From NCBI GenBank assembly GCA_021847385.1, contig JAJZTV010000050.1, positions 1 to 10,812 on the forward strand: 10,812 nucleotides of DNA, read 5' to 3'. The translations under genes and the position numbers were made by a program. Source of the stretch: Pseudomonadota bacterium (lineage in GTDB: Bacteria > Pseudomonadota > Gammaproteobacteria > Burkholderiales > Thiobacillaceae). Below, in pieces: positions 1-7,930 of this stretch; the first letter of the stretch is position 1; each line of letters begins with the position of its first letter. The notes beneath the pieces are model-generated. The model was not told the DNA's origin and did no database searches. It was given only the letters and a program-made list of their open reading frames with translations.

Positions 1-1
1 C

Positions 2-868
2 GGCCACTGCAATGCGGTGTTCAACGCCTACGATGCCCTGTTGCCTGAGATTGCGATCCCGCCGGCGGTGGAGCCGGACCAGGCCACGTCCGCTGCGGAT
101 AAACCGCAAGCGCCCGCGATCGAACCCGCTGGCGAGCGCTTGGAGCCGCGCATCGATTTGCAGTTCGATTTGCCCGAACCCAAGCCGGAATCGACCCCCG
201 CGCCTTCGTTCCGTCCGGCCGAACCTCAACCCGCAGCCAAGCCTGAGCCGATCGCCGATTTGACGATTTATCGTACCGAGCCCGACGAGGTGGCGACCAT
301 CCCGACTTGGCTGACGCTGGCGATCCCCAGCGAGGAGCGGGCGGACGACATCTTGTTGTCCGCATTGCCTGTGCCGGAAAAGCGCTCCGGTCCGGCGCGC
401 TTTGGCCGCGGCGTGTCGATCGTGTTTTTGTTGTTGCTGATATTGCTTCAGGTCGCGTATTTCGCGCGCAGCGAGTTGGCGGCGTGGCAGCCTATGTTGC
501 GCCCCTATATGGAGGCGGTTTGCGCGCCCTTGCATTGCACCGTGCCGCTGCCGCGCGACCGCGATGCCTTGCGGGTAGAGTCGTCGTCGTTGGAGACCGA
601 CCCGGAAAGCCCGGATAGTGCCCGTTTGCGCGTCGCCTTCAGCAATCGCGCCGAGCGCATGATGGATTGGCCGTATCTGGTGTTGACCCTGACCGATGTG
701 CGCGACAAGGCCTTGGCGCAGCGGGTGTTTATGCCGCGCGATTATCTTGCCGGCAAGGGTGTGGGCAAGCCGGGTATCGCACCCAGCCAGGAATTCGAAA
801 TTCTGCTCGATCTCAACCTCGGCGGCTTGTCCGCTGCCGGCTACCGGGTGACCCTGGAATACCCCTAA
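2..868 (+). CDS. Zinc-ribbon / DUF3426 membrane protein (5' end outside window)
   Basis: This reading frame is open from the first complete codon in the window (base 2), so the true start lies upstream. The first visible residues, GHCNAVFNAYDALLP, match the second half of the MJ0042-type zinc ribbon (CxxC repeated) that opens this family. A long Pro/Ala/Glu-rich, probably disordered linker follows. A single hydrophobic helix is encoded at about bases 413-466. The extra-membrane C-terminal domain carries the family's paired cysteines (CAPLHC, about bases 521-538) followed by PLPRDRDALRV, a typical DUF3426 pattern. The frame stops with TAA at 866-868. Function is unknown. In many beta- and gammaproteobacteria such genes lie beside prmA, which would be off the left edge here (established knowledge, not seen). 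Leucine is often encoded by TTG, unlike the gcv genes downstream. The family call is secure, the role is not. Confidence 0.85.
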   Translation, partial: GHCNAVFNAYDALLPEIAIPPAVEPDQATSAADKPQAPAIEPAGERLEPRIDLQFDLPEPKPESTPAPSFRPAEPQPAAKPEPIADLTIYRTEPDEVATIPTWLTLAIPSEERADDILLSALPVPEKRSGPARFGRGVSIVFLLLLILLQVAYFARSELAAWQPMLRPYMEAVCAPLHCTVPLPRDRDALRVESSSLETDPESPDSARLRVAFSNRAERMMDWPYLVLTLTDVRDKALAQRVFMPRDYLAGKGVGKPGIAPSQEFEILLDLNLGGLSAAGYRVTLEYP

Positions 869-880
869 AAATAAGGCGCC

Positions 881-910
881 TTGCCGCCGCTGGGTGGCCT
901 CCGGTATAGT
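881..910 (+). promoter_or_regulatory. Predicted sigma70-type promoter of the lipA-gcv operon
   Basis: TTGCCG (881-886) and TATAGT (905-910) are separated by 18 bp and resemble -35 and -10 hexamers. Transcription would start at about 916-919, just before the first paired strand of the riboswitch at 927, which is where a leader promoter is expected. A perfect palindrome, AAGGCGCCTT (873-882), overlaps the -35 box and could be an operator or chance. No transcription data are available, so this is a sequence-pattern prediction supported by its position. Confidence 0.6.
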
Positions 911-926
911 CCGATCCAGCTATCGT

Positions 927-1078
927 TCCCGCGGGAGAGAACACGCAACGCGTGTCGCCGAAGGCGCAACTCACCCGCAATCGCTCAGGCAAAAGGACCG
1001 CGGGAGACGGGCAACTCTGGAGAGCGCTGCCTCAGGCAGCCACCGATGGGGCTAAATCTCTCAGGTACCAGGACAGAG
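927..1078 (+). promoter_or_regulatory. Tandem glycine riboswitch (two aptamers)
   Basis: Two consecutive glycine aptamers are visible. Aptamer I is closed by a perfect 7-bp P1 stem (TCCCGCG 927-933 with CGCGGGA 999-1005). It contains a 6-bp hairpin (ACACGC 941-946 / GCGTGT 950-955), the conserved core GCCGAAGGCGCAA (957-969), and GCTCAGGCAAAAGGAC (983-998). Aptamer II is closed by CTCTG (1015-1019) with CAGAG (1074-1078). It contains a perfect hairpin GCTGCC-TCA-GGCAGC (1026-1040), the core CACCGATGGGGC (1041-1052), and CTCTCAGGTACCAGGAC (1058-1074). The short linker between aptamers and the paired cores are the hallmarks of the gcvT-type glycine riboswitch, which usually switches glycine-cleavage genes on when glycine is plentiful. 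The downstream lipA-gcvTHP genes fit this exactly. Confidence 0.95.
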
Positions 1079-1079
1079 G

Positions 1080-1143
1080 GGTGCGTGCGAGTGAAGCCGT
1101 TCAGGCTTTGAAGCACCACCCTTAATCGTTTCCGGAGCCTGCC
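1080..1143 (+). promoter_or_regulatory. Riboswitch expression platform with SD-sequestering hairpin
   Basis: Two mutually exclusive folds can be drawn by eye. Fold A pairs AAGCC (1094-1098) with GGCTT (1104-1108), and can be enclosed by GGTGC (1080-1084) pairing with GCACC (1113-1117). This leaves the Shine-Dalgarno GGAG (1134-1137) free. Fold B pairs CAGGCTTTG (1102-1110) with CGGAGCCTG (1133-1141), nine pairs including two G-U, and buries that GGAG six bases before the TTG start of lipA. No U-run follows any hairpin, so translational control is more likely than termination. Which fold glycine favours is inferred from the usual ON behaviour of this riboswitch class. Confidence 0.55.
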
Positions 1144-2047
<904 letters not shown>

Positions 2048-2055
<8 letters not shown>

Positions 2056-3133
2056 ACTCAAGCAGACTCCGCTCAATGCGAAACACCGCGAGGCCAATGC
2101 CAAGCTGGTCGACTTCTCCGGCTGGGAAATGCCGATCCACTACGGCTCGCAGCTTGAGGAGCACCACATTGTGCGCACGGACGCCGGCATGTTCGACGTC
2201 TCGCACATGCTGCCGGTCGACATCAAGGGCGAGGGCGCGCGCGCCTTTCTGAAGCGGCTGGTCGCCAACAACGTCGACAAGCTGCAGCACACCGGCAAGG
2301 CGCTCTATACCTGCATGCTGCACGAGGGTGGCGGCGTGGTCGACGACCTGATCATCTACTTCATGACCGAGTCCTGGTTCCGCCTGGTGGTCAACGCCGG
2401 CTGCGCCGATAAGGACCTGGCCTGGATGGAAACGCAAAGGGACAAGTTCGCGCCCGGCCTGGAGATCACGCCGCGGCGCGACCTGGCCATGATCGCGGTG
2501 CAGGGGCCCAAGGCCGCCGAGAGGTTGTGGCAGGCCCTGCCCGGCAGCGAGGAACTGACCCGCCCGATGAAGCCGTTCACCGCCGTGCTGGTCGGCCAGA
2601 TGTTCGTCGCCCGCACCGGCTACACCGGCGAGGACGGCTTCGAGATCATGCTGCCGGCCAAGGCCGCCGCCTTTTTTTGGCAGGCCCTGCTCGAGGCCGG
2701 GGTCAAGCCCTGCGGTCTCGGCGCCCGCGACACCCTGCGCCTGGAGGCCGGCATGAACCTGTACGGCCAGGACATGGACGAGACCACGACGCCGCTGGAA
2801 TCCGGCTTGGCCTGGACGGTCGACCTCAAGAGCGAGCGCGACTTCGTCGGCAAGGATTCGCTGTTGCGCCTACCGCTCAGCCGCCAGTTGGTCGGCCTGC
2901 TGCTATTGGACAAGGGCGTACTGCGCGCCCACCAGCACGTGCATACGAAGGAGGGTGAAGGCGAGATCACCAGCGGCTCGTTCAGCCCGACCTTGAATGC
3001 CTCCGTCGCCCTGGCCCGCATCCCGGTCGGCGTCGAGCTGGGCGACGAGGTGGAAGTGGAAATTCGCGATAAACGACTCAAGGCACGTGTGGTGAAATAC
3101 CCCTTCGTGCGCAACGGCAAGGCTTTGGTTTAA
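2048..3133 (+). CDS. gcvT: Glycine cleavage system T protein (aminomethyltransferase)
   Basis: GcvT takes the aminomethyl group from lipoyl-GcvH, releases ammonia and forms 5,10-methylenetetrahydrofolate. The 361-residue product matches the usual length of about 360-370. Visible family signatures are VDFSGWEMPIHYG (21-33), MFDVSHM (48-54), GGGVVDDLIIYF (94-105; this contains the conserved Asp of the folate site), the GYTGEDGFE block, and GARDTLRLEAGMNLYGQD. The ATG at 2048 is preferred over longer in-frame options because it starts the typical sequence and has AAGG (2036-2039) eight bases upstream. It overlaps the lipA stop by eight bases. Its TAA stop is embedded in the Shine-Dalgarno of gcvH, so lipA, gcvT and gcvH are tightly packed as one transcript. 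Confidence 0.96.
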
Positions 3134-3143
3134 GGAGAAAACG

Positions 3144-3533
3144 ATGAGCATCCCCACCGATCTGAAATACACCAAGTCCCACGAGTGGGCCCGGCTCGAG
3201 GCTGACGGCACGGTGACCGTGGGCATCACCCACCACGCCCAGGACCTGCTGGGCGACATGGTCTTCGTCGAGAACCCCACGGTCGGCCGCAAGCTGAGCC
3301 AGGGCGAGGAGTGCGCCGTGGTCGAATCGGTCAAGGCCGCCTCGGACGTCTACGCCCCGATCGCCGGCGAGGTGGTGGCGGTGAACGGCGACCTCGAGGC
3401 TAGCCCTGAGGGCATCAACAAGGACGCCTACGGTGCCTGGATGTTCAAGCTCAAGCCCGACAACGCCGGCGACCTGAACGGCCTGCTCGACGCCGCCGCC
3501 TACCAGGCCCACGTGGAATCCGAAGCCCATTGA
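3144..3533 (+). CDS. gcvH: Glycine cleavage system H protein (lipoyl carrier)
   Basis: GcvH is the small shuttle protein whose lipoyl arm carries the aminomethyl group from the P protein to GcvT. The 129-residue product has the standard length. Lys64 in ESVKAASDVYAP is the expected lipoylation site, within the usual hammerhead fold sequence (GDMVFVE, VVESVKAASDVYAP, NKDAYGAWM). A strong Shine-Dalgarno, AAGGAGA (3132-3138), overlaps the gcvT stop and sits five bases before the ATG. LipA, encoded two genes upstream, completes the lipoyl group on this protein after octanoylation by an enzyme not encoded here. Confidence 0.97.
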   Translation: MSIPTDLKYTKSHEWARLEADGTVTVGITHHAQDLLGDMVFVENPTVGRKLSQGEECAVVESVKAASDVYAPIAGEVVAVNGDLEASPEGINKDAYGAWMFKLKPDNAGDLNGLLDAAAYQAHVESEAH

Positions 3534-3550
3534 CCCGTTAGGAGTGTGGC

Positions 3551-3603
3551 GTTGGGAGCGAGGAGTAATATGGTGCTCCACGCTTCTTCTCCTCACTCCC
3601 GAC
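3551..3603. repeat. Imperfect inverted repeat in the gcvH-gcvPA gap
   Basis: GTTGGGAGCGAGGAG (3551-3565) is complementary to CTCCTCACTCCCGAC (3589-3603) at 13 of 15 positions; one of the other two can form a G-U pair in RNA. The loop is 23 bases. A pyrimidine-rich tract with repeated CCCCT and CTCAC units (3596-3618) continues up to the gcvPA start. The strong purine/pyrimidine strand bias is unlike the coding DNA around it and suggests an inserted intergenic repeat. It could also be an RNA hairpin modulating expression between gcvH and gcvPA. No poly-U follows, so it is not a classical terminator. Confidence 0.5.
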
Positions 3604-3621
3604 CCCTGACCCCTCACTAAA

Positions 3622-5013
3622 ATGCCCTTTATCCCACACACCCAGGAAGACGTGGCCGCGATGCTCCAAAGCATCGGTGCCCGGTCGATCGAAGACCTGT
3701 TCGACGAGATCCCCGCCGACCTCAAATGCGGCGGCCTCGAGGCCATCCCCGCCGGCGAGCCGGAGATGACGGTGACCCGGCTCATGTACGAGCGCGCGGC
3801 GCAGGACGGCTTCTATCTCAACTTCATCGGTGCCGGCGCTTACGAGCACCATATCCCGGCGGCGGTCTGGCAGATCGTCACCCGCGGCGAGTTCTACTCG
3901 GCCTACACGCCGTATCAGGCCGAGGCCAGCCAGGGCACGCTGCAACTGATCTACGAATACCAGACCATGATGACCCGGCTGACCGGGCTCGATGTCTCCA
4001 ACGCCTCGCTCTACGACGGCGCCTCGGGTCTGGCCGAGGCCGTGCTGATGGCGGTGCGCGCGGCCAAGAACGGCGCGCGCCGCGTGCTGGTGCCGGGCTC
4101 GCTGCATCCGCGTTACCGCGCTGTGGCCCAGGCGGTGGTGAAGAACCAGAACATCGAACTGGTCGAGATTCCGTTCGACCCGGCCTCGGGTACCACGCTG
4201 CTCGATGCGCTCAAGTCCTACGAGGGCCAGCCGAGTGCGGCCCTGGTCATCCCCCAGCCCAACTTCTTCGGCGCGCTGGAGGCGGTCGACCTGCTGACCG
4301 ACTGGGCCCACGCCAACGGCATGCTCGCCATCGCCGTGGTCAACCCGATGTCCCTGGCCCTGTTGAAAGCACCGGGTCAGTGGGGTGGGCAGGGTGCCGA
4401 CATCTGCGTCGGCGACGGCCAACCCCTGGGCGTGCCCATGGCCTCGGGCGGTCCCTACTTCGGCTTCATGACCTGCAAGCAGGTGCTGGCCCGGCAGATG
4501 CCCGGCCGCATCGTCGGCCGCACGGTCGACCGCGACGGCAAGTCCGGCTTCGTGCTTACCCTGCAGGCGCGCGAGCAGCATATCCGTCGGGCCAAGGCCA
4601 CCTCCAACATCTGCTCGAACCAAGGCCTGCTGGTGACGGCGGCGACTATCCATATGGCCCTGCTTGGTGCGGAAGGCCTGAAGCGGGTGGCCCTGGCCTC
4701 GCATGCCAATACCAAGGCCCTGATTGAAAAGCTCTGCGCGATACCGGGCGTGACCCGGGCCTTCAAGGCGCCGTTCTTCCACGAGGCGGTGCTGCGCGTC
4801 GGCAGCGAGTCGGGCGAGGTGCTGCGCGCTTTGCGCGCCCAGGGCATTCTCGGCGGCTATGCCTTGGGCCGCGATTTTCCGGGCATGGAGGATGCGATTC
4901 TGCTCTGCGCCACCGAGACCAAGACCGGTAGCGACCTTGACCGATATGCGCAACAATTGGAGCGTATCCTTAGCCGCCGGCGCGAAGCGCCGCCCTGTGC
5001 ATACAAGTCTTAA
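3622..5013 (+). CDS. gcvPA: Glycine dehydrogenase (decarboxylating) subunit 1
   Basis: This is the N-terminal-half subunit of the split glycine decarboxylase (P protein). Together with GcvPB it decarboxylates glycine and transfers the aminomethyl group to lipoyl-GcvH. The 463-residue product opens with the characteristic MPFIPHTQEDVAAMLQSIG. It contains FIGAGAYEHHIPAAV (about 69-83), the SAYTPYQAEASQGTLQ block (about 93-108), and the ICVGDGQPLGVPMASGGPYFG segment (about 256-276). It is slightly longer than the usual 440-450 residues because of an arginine-rich, poorly conserved tail. The start matches the family, but no Shine-Dalgarno is visible before 3622: the preceding tract is pyrimidine-rich and ends CTAAA. 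This subunit is not expected to hold the PLP-binding lysine, which is in GcvPB. Confidence 0.95.
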   Translation: MPFIPHTQEDVAAMLQSIGARSIEDLFDEIPADLKCGGLEAIPAGEPEMTVTRLMYERAAQDGFYLNFIGAGAYEHHIPAAVWQIVTRGEFYSAYTPYQAEASQGTLQLIYEYQTMMTRLTGLDVSNASLYDGASGLAEAVLMAVRAAKNGARRVLVPGSLHPRYRAVAQAVVKNQNIELVEIPFDPASGTTLLDALKSYEGQPSAALVIPQPNFFGALEAVDLLTDWAHANGMLAIAVVNPMSLALLKAPGQWGGQGADICVGDGQPLGVPMASGGPYFGFMTCKQVLARQMPGRIVGRTVDRDGKSGFVLTLQAREQHIRRAKATSNICSNQGLLVTAATIHMALLGAEGLKRVALASHANTKALIEKLCAIPGVTRAFKAPFFHEAVLRVGSESGEVLRALRAQGILGGYALGRDFPGMEDAILLCATETKTGSDLDRYAQQLERILSRRREAPPCAYKS

Positions 5014-5024
5014 CCCAGCGAGAG

Positions 5025-5030
5025 AAGGAG
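5025..5030 (+). promoter_or_regulatory. Shine-Dalgarno of tpx
   Basis: AAGGAG lies six bases before the tpx ATG at 5037. It is much stronger than anything visible in front of gcvPA or gcvPB, which suggests tpx is translated efficiently and independently of the gene upstream. Confidence 0.75.
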
Positions 5031-5036
5031 ACGATT

Positions 5037-5573
5037 ATGGCGACTGTGACCCTAGGCGGAGAGCCGATTGAAGTCGGTGGTCACTTCCCCAGGCCTGGCG
5101 ATACAGCCCCGAGCTTTATGCTGGTGGATAAGGACCTGAAAGACGTGTCCTTGTCACAGTTTTATGGCAAGAAAAAGATCATCAGCATCGTCCCCAGTTT
5201 GGATACGCCGGTGTGCCAGGCCTCCACGCGCAAGTTCAACGCAGTGGCAGTCGAGTTGCCCAATACCGTAGTGCTGGTTGTGTCGGCCGACCTGCCCTTC
5301 GCCCAGGCCCGTTTCTGCGGCGCCGACGGTTTGGATAACGTGATCACCTTGTCCACCATGCGCGGCCGCGATTTCCACAAGCAGTACGGCGTGATGATCA
5401 TGGACCCGCCTCTGGGCGGCCTGTTGGCCCGTGCCGTCCTGTTGCTCGATGAGGAAGACAAGGTGATCTATTCCGAGCTGGTACCCGAGATCAAGGCCGA
5501 GCCGAATTACGGCGCCTTGCTCGACGCCTTCCGCGAGACCATGGAAAGCGAAAAGCCCGAGGAAGAAAAGTAG
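5037..5573 (+). CDS. tpx: Thiol peroxidase Tpx (atypical 2-Cys peroxiredoxin)
   Basis: Tpx reduces hydrogen peroxide and organic (lipid) peroxides using electrons from thioredoxin. The 178-residue product carries the peroxidatic motif SLDTPVC (Cys60) with Thr57, the resolving cysteine in ADLPFAQARFCGADG (Cys94), Arg132 in LLARAVLLLD, and the family block NVITLSTMRGRDFHKQYGV. These positions match E. coli Tpx (Cys61 and Cys95) almost exactly. An acidic tail of about ten residues (ESEKPEEEK) extends beyond the usual end. The gene sits 23 bp after gcvPA and 53 bp before gcvPB, so it splits the two decarboxylase genes. It may protect the operon's sulfur- and lipoyl-dependent enzymes, but that link is inference from position only. 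Confidence 0.95.
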   Translation: MATVTLGGEPIEVGGHFPRPGDTAPSFMLVDKDLKDVSLSQFYGKKKIISIVPSLDTPVCQASTRKFNAVAVELPNTVVLVVSADLPFAQARFCGADGLDNVITLSTMRGRDFHKQYGVMIMDPPLGGLLARAVLLLDEEDKVIYSELVPEIKAEPNYGALLDAFRETMESEKPEEEK

Positions 5574-5626
5574 GCGCTCGCGTTACTCAATACTCAATAT
5601 TTATTTCCGCCGATAAGCGAACAGAC

Positions 5627-7075
5627 ATGCTGATTTTCGAACATTCCCATGCGGGCCGCCGCGCCCAGGCCCAGGCCCCGCAACAGGCCGCTGCCGCCGA
5701 CGATCTGCCGGCCGAGTTCTTGCGCCAGCAGGCGCCCGGTCTGCCCGAGACCTCCGAACTGGACGTGGTACGCCATTACACCCGCCTGTCGCAGAAGAAT
5801 TTCTCGATCGACACCCAGTTCTATCCCTTGGGTTCGTGCACGATGAAGTACAACCCGCGCGCCTGCAACAGCCTGGCCATGCTGCCGCAGTTTCTCAGCC
5901 GGCATCCGCTGGCCGATGCCGACACCGGCCAGGGCTTTCTCGCCTCGATGCACGACTTGCAGGAGATGCTGAAAGAAGTCACCGGCATGGCCGGCGTTTC
6001 GCTGGCGCCGATGGCCGGCGCCCAGGGCGAGTTCGCCGGCGTGGCGATGATCCGCGCCTATCACGAGGCGCGCGGTGACCATGAGCGCAGCGAGATCATC
6101 GTGCCCGATGCCGCCCACGGCACTAACCCGGCCACCGCCACCATGTGCGGCTACACCGTGCGCGAGATTCCGACCGACCGCCAGGGCAACGTCGACCTCG
6201 AAGCGCTGAAGGCCGTGGTCGGGCCCAAGACCGCCGGCCTGATGCTGACCAACCCGTCCACCCTGGGTGTGTTCGAGAAGACCATCGTCGCGATCCAGAA
6301 GATCGTGCACGAGGCGGGCGGTCTGACCTATTACGACGGCGCCAACCTCAACGCCATCCTCGGCCGGGTGCGCCCCGGCGACATGGGCTTCGACGTGATC
6401 CACATGAACCTGCACAAGACCTTCTCCACCCCGCACGGCGGCGGCGGTCCCGGGGCCGGCCCGGTCGGGGTGTCCGAGCGGCTGAAGCCGTTCATGCCGA
6501 TCCCCTATGTGGTCGAGGACAAGGGCTTCCACCGCTGGGCGGAAGAGGCCGACTGCCCGCAGAGCATCGGTCGCATGAGCGCCTTCGGCGGCAATATGGG
6601 CGTGCTGATGCGCGCCTACATCTACGCCCGCATGCTGGGGCGCGAAGGCATGCACCGCGTGGCCGACTATGCCGCGCTCAACGCCAACTATCTGGCGGCC
6701 GAGTTGAGCAAGGCCGGTTTCGAGCTGGCCTTCCCCGAGCGCCGCGCCTCGCATGAGTTCATCGTCACCCTGAAGAAGTTGAAGGACGAGACCGGCGTCT
6801 CGGCCATGGACTTCGCCAAGCGCCTGCTCGACTACGGTTATCACGCACCGACCACCTACTTCCCCTTGCTGGTGCCGGAGTGTCTGCTGATCGAGCCGAC
6901 CGAGACCGAGAGCAAGCAGACCCTGGATGGCTTCGTCGCGGCGATGAAGGCGGTGAAGCAGGAGGCCGAGGCCGATGCCGAACTGGTCAAGTCGGCGCCG
7001 CACACCCTGCCGGCCAAGCGGCTGGACGATGTGAAAGCAGCGCGTGAATTGGATTTGGCATGGAAGCCGGCGTGA
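5627..7075 (+). CDS. gcvPB: Glycine dehydrogenase (decarboxylating) subunit 2, PLP-binding
   Basis: GcvPB is the catalytic, PLP-carrying half of the split P protein and works with GcvPA. The 482-residue product begins with the family-typical MLIFEHSHAGRRA. It has YPLGSCTMKYNPR (66-78), DAAHGTNPATA (161-171), YYDGANLNAI (235-244; Asp237 is expected to contact the PLP ring nitrogen), and MNLHKTFSTPHGGGGPGAGP with the predicted Schiff-base Lys264. The start is fixed by this N-terminus. Only a weak purine stretch (GATAAGCGA, about 5612-5620) serves as ribosome-binding site. The gap before it holds the tandem words ACTCAATACTCAAT. The 3' end overlaps dgkA. Codon use is strongly GC-rich, as in gcvT and gcvPA. 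Confidence 0.96.
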   Translation: MLIFEHSHAGRRAQAQAPQQAAAADDLPAEFLRQQAPGLPETSELDVVRHYTRLSQKNFSIDTQFYPLGSCTMKYNPRACNSLAMLPQFLSRHPLADADTGQGFLASMHDLQEMLKEVTGMAGVSLAPMAGAQGEFAGVAMIRAYHEARGDHERSEIIVPDAAHGTNPATATMCGYTVREIPTDRQGNVDLEALKAVVGPKTAGLMLTNPSTLGVFEKTIVAIQKIVHEAGGLTYYDGANLNAILGRVRPGDMGFDVIHMNLHKTFSTPHGGGGPGAGPVGVSERLKPFMPIPYVVEDKGFHRWAEEADCPQSIGRMSAFGGNMGVLMRAYIYARMLGREGMHRVADYAALNANYLAAELSKAGFELAFPERRASHEFIVTLKKLKDETGVSAMDFAKRLLDYGYHAPTTYFPLLVPECLLIEPTETESKQTLDGFVAAMKAVKQEAEADAELVKSAPHTLPAKRLDDVKAARELDLAWKPA

Positions 7076-7449
7076 ACGTCCAAGAAAGCCCGTTCAAGGG
7101 CAAGACCGGCCTGAAACGGGTGTGGAATGCTTTCTTCTATTCCATCGCCGGCCTCAAGGCCGCGTTCAAACACGAAGATGCCTTCCGGCAAGAAGTGCTG
7201 TTGGCGGCTATCCTGATTCCGGCCGCATTCTTGTTGACACCGAACAATCTGGCCCGCGCCGCGATGATTGCCAGCGTGTTCCTGTTGCTCATCGTCGAGT
7301 TGGTGAACTCGGCGATCGAGGCGACCGTCGACCGCATCTCGCTGGAGAACCACAATCTGGCCAAACGCGCGAAGGATATCGGCAGCGCGTCGGTTTTGAT
7401 GGCGATCATCAATCTGCTCGTAGTCTGGGTGCTGGCCATCCTGGCCTGA
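7060..7449 (+). CDS. dgkA: Diacylglycerol kinase (DgkA family, integral membrane)
   Basis: DgkA phosphorylates diacylglycerol to phosphatidic acid in the inner membrane, recycling lipid left over from membrane-derived glycan synthesis. The 129-residue product has an amphipathic N-terminus (GLKRVWNAFFYSIAGLKAAFKHEDAFRQE) and three hydrophobic helices (about 46-60, 66-86, 109-128). The catalytic motif is VELVNSAIEATVDR, whose Glu80 and Glu87 correspond to E. coli Glu69 and Glu76. It is followed by AKRAKDIGSA. The ATG at 7060 overlaps gcvPB by 16 bases. The in-frame GTG at 7072 is a serious alternative: it gives a 4-base GTGA overlap with the gcvPB stop, has GGAAG (7062-7066) five bases upstream, and starts MNVQESPFKGKTG. 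Either way it is probably cotranscribed with gcvPB. Confidence 0.93.
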   Translation: MEAGVNVQESPFKGKTGLKRVWNAFFYSIAGLKAAFKHEDAFRQEVLLAAILIPAAFLLTPNNLARAAMIASVFLLLIVELVNSAIEATVDRISLENHNLAKRAKDIGSASVLMAIINLLVVWVLAILA

Positions 7450-7516
7450 TAGCGCTCGCGCTCTGGGCTTGGATGCGCTATAAACCGGTGATCCGGCTCG
7501 GCGGAGGAGGCGAGGC

Positions 7517-7888
7517 ATGAGCGGCGGGCAACATCCGAACAACCGGCATTTCCATCGTGTCGCGCACGATGCGCGGGTTACGATCACCTCCGGCGATCGT
7601 ATCTGGTCCGGTACGGTGCAGGACATTTCGCTCAAGGGTTGCCTCGTCTTGTTGGCCCGCGACTGGCAGGTGGAGGCGGGGCGGGCATATCGCCTGGCCA
7701 TCCATTTGTCGCCCGTACGCGTTATCGAGATGGACACCGTATTGGCTCATCAAAACGGGCCGCATGTGGGTTTTCGCTGTGTGCGCATCGATCTCGACAG
7801 CATCACCGAGCTGCGGCGCATGGTCGAACTCAATCTGGGTGATCACTCCCTGCTGGATCGGGACATCCAATCCCTCATCAAACCCTAG
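7517..7888 (+). CDS. Small single-domain PilZ protein (c-di-GMP receptor)
   Basis: PilZ domains bind the second messenger cyclic-di-GMP and pass the signal to motility, pilus or polysaccharide machinery. This 123-residue soluble protein is essentially one PilZ domain. It has the RxxxR motif (Arg10 and Arg14 in NNRHFHRV), DISLKG (Asp36, Ser38, Gly41) matching the D/NxSxxG motif, and a GFRC strand further on. Both binding motifs are intact, so c-di-GMP binding is predicted. The start is supported by a purine-rich GGAGGAGGCGAGG (7503-7515) just before the ATG. It lies 67 bp after dgkA. The output partner cannot be told from sequence. Confidence 0.88.
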   Translation: MSGGQHPNNRHFHRVAHDARVTITSGDRIWSGTVQDISLKGCLVLLARDWQVEAGRAYRLAIHLSPVRVIEMDTVLAHQNGPHVGFRCVRIDLDSITELRRMVELNLGDHSLLDRDIQSLIKP

Positions 7889-7930
7889 CGCCGGGTATGC
7901 GGCGCCGTGATTGCATAGAGAGACGGTAAG

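Noticed and set aside
3538..4956. Long minus-strand open frame (about 470 codons) opposite gcvPA
   Set aside because: It is antisense to a clearly conserved gcvPA and its translation has no recognisable domain and low-complexity His/Gly/Arg composition. This is a shadow of a GC-rich coding strand.
5590..5604. Tandem ACTCAATACTCAAT before gcvPB as a possible regulator site
   Set aside because: Only two short copies in a 53-bp gap; no known site is recognised and chance is plausible.
5594..7003. Long minus-strand open frame (about 470 codons) opposite gcvPB
   Set aside because: Same explanation: a compositional shadow of gcvPB with no recognisable protein features.
7888..7905. GCGCC/GGCGC stem between the two PilZ genes
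   Set aside because: A 5-bp GC stem in GC-rich DNA with no T-run; expected by chance.
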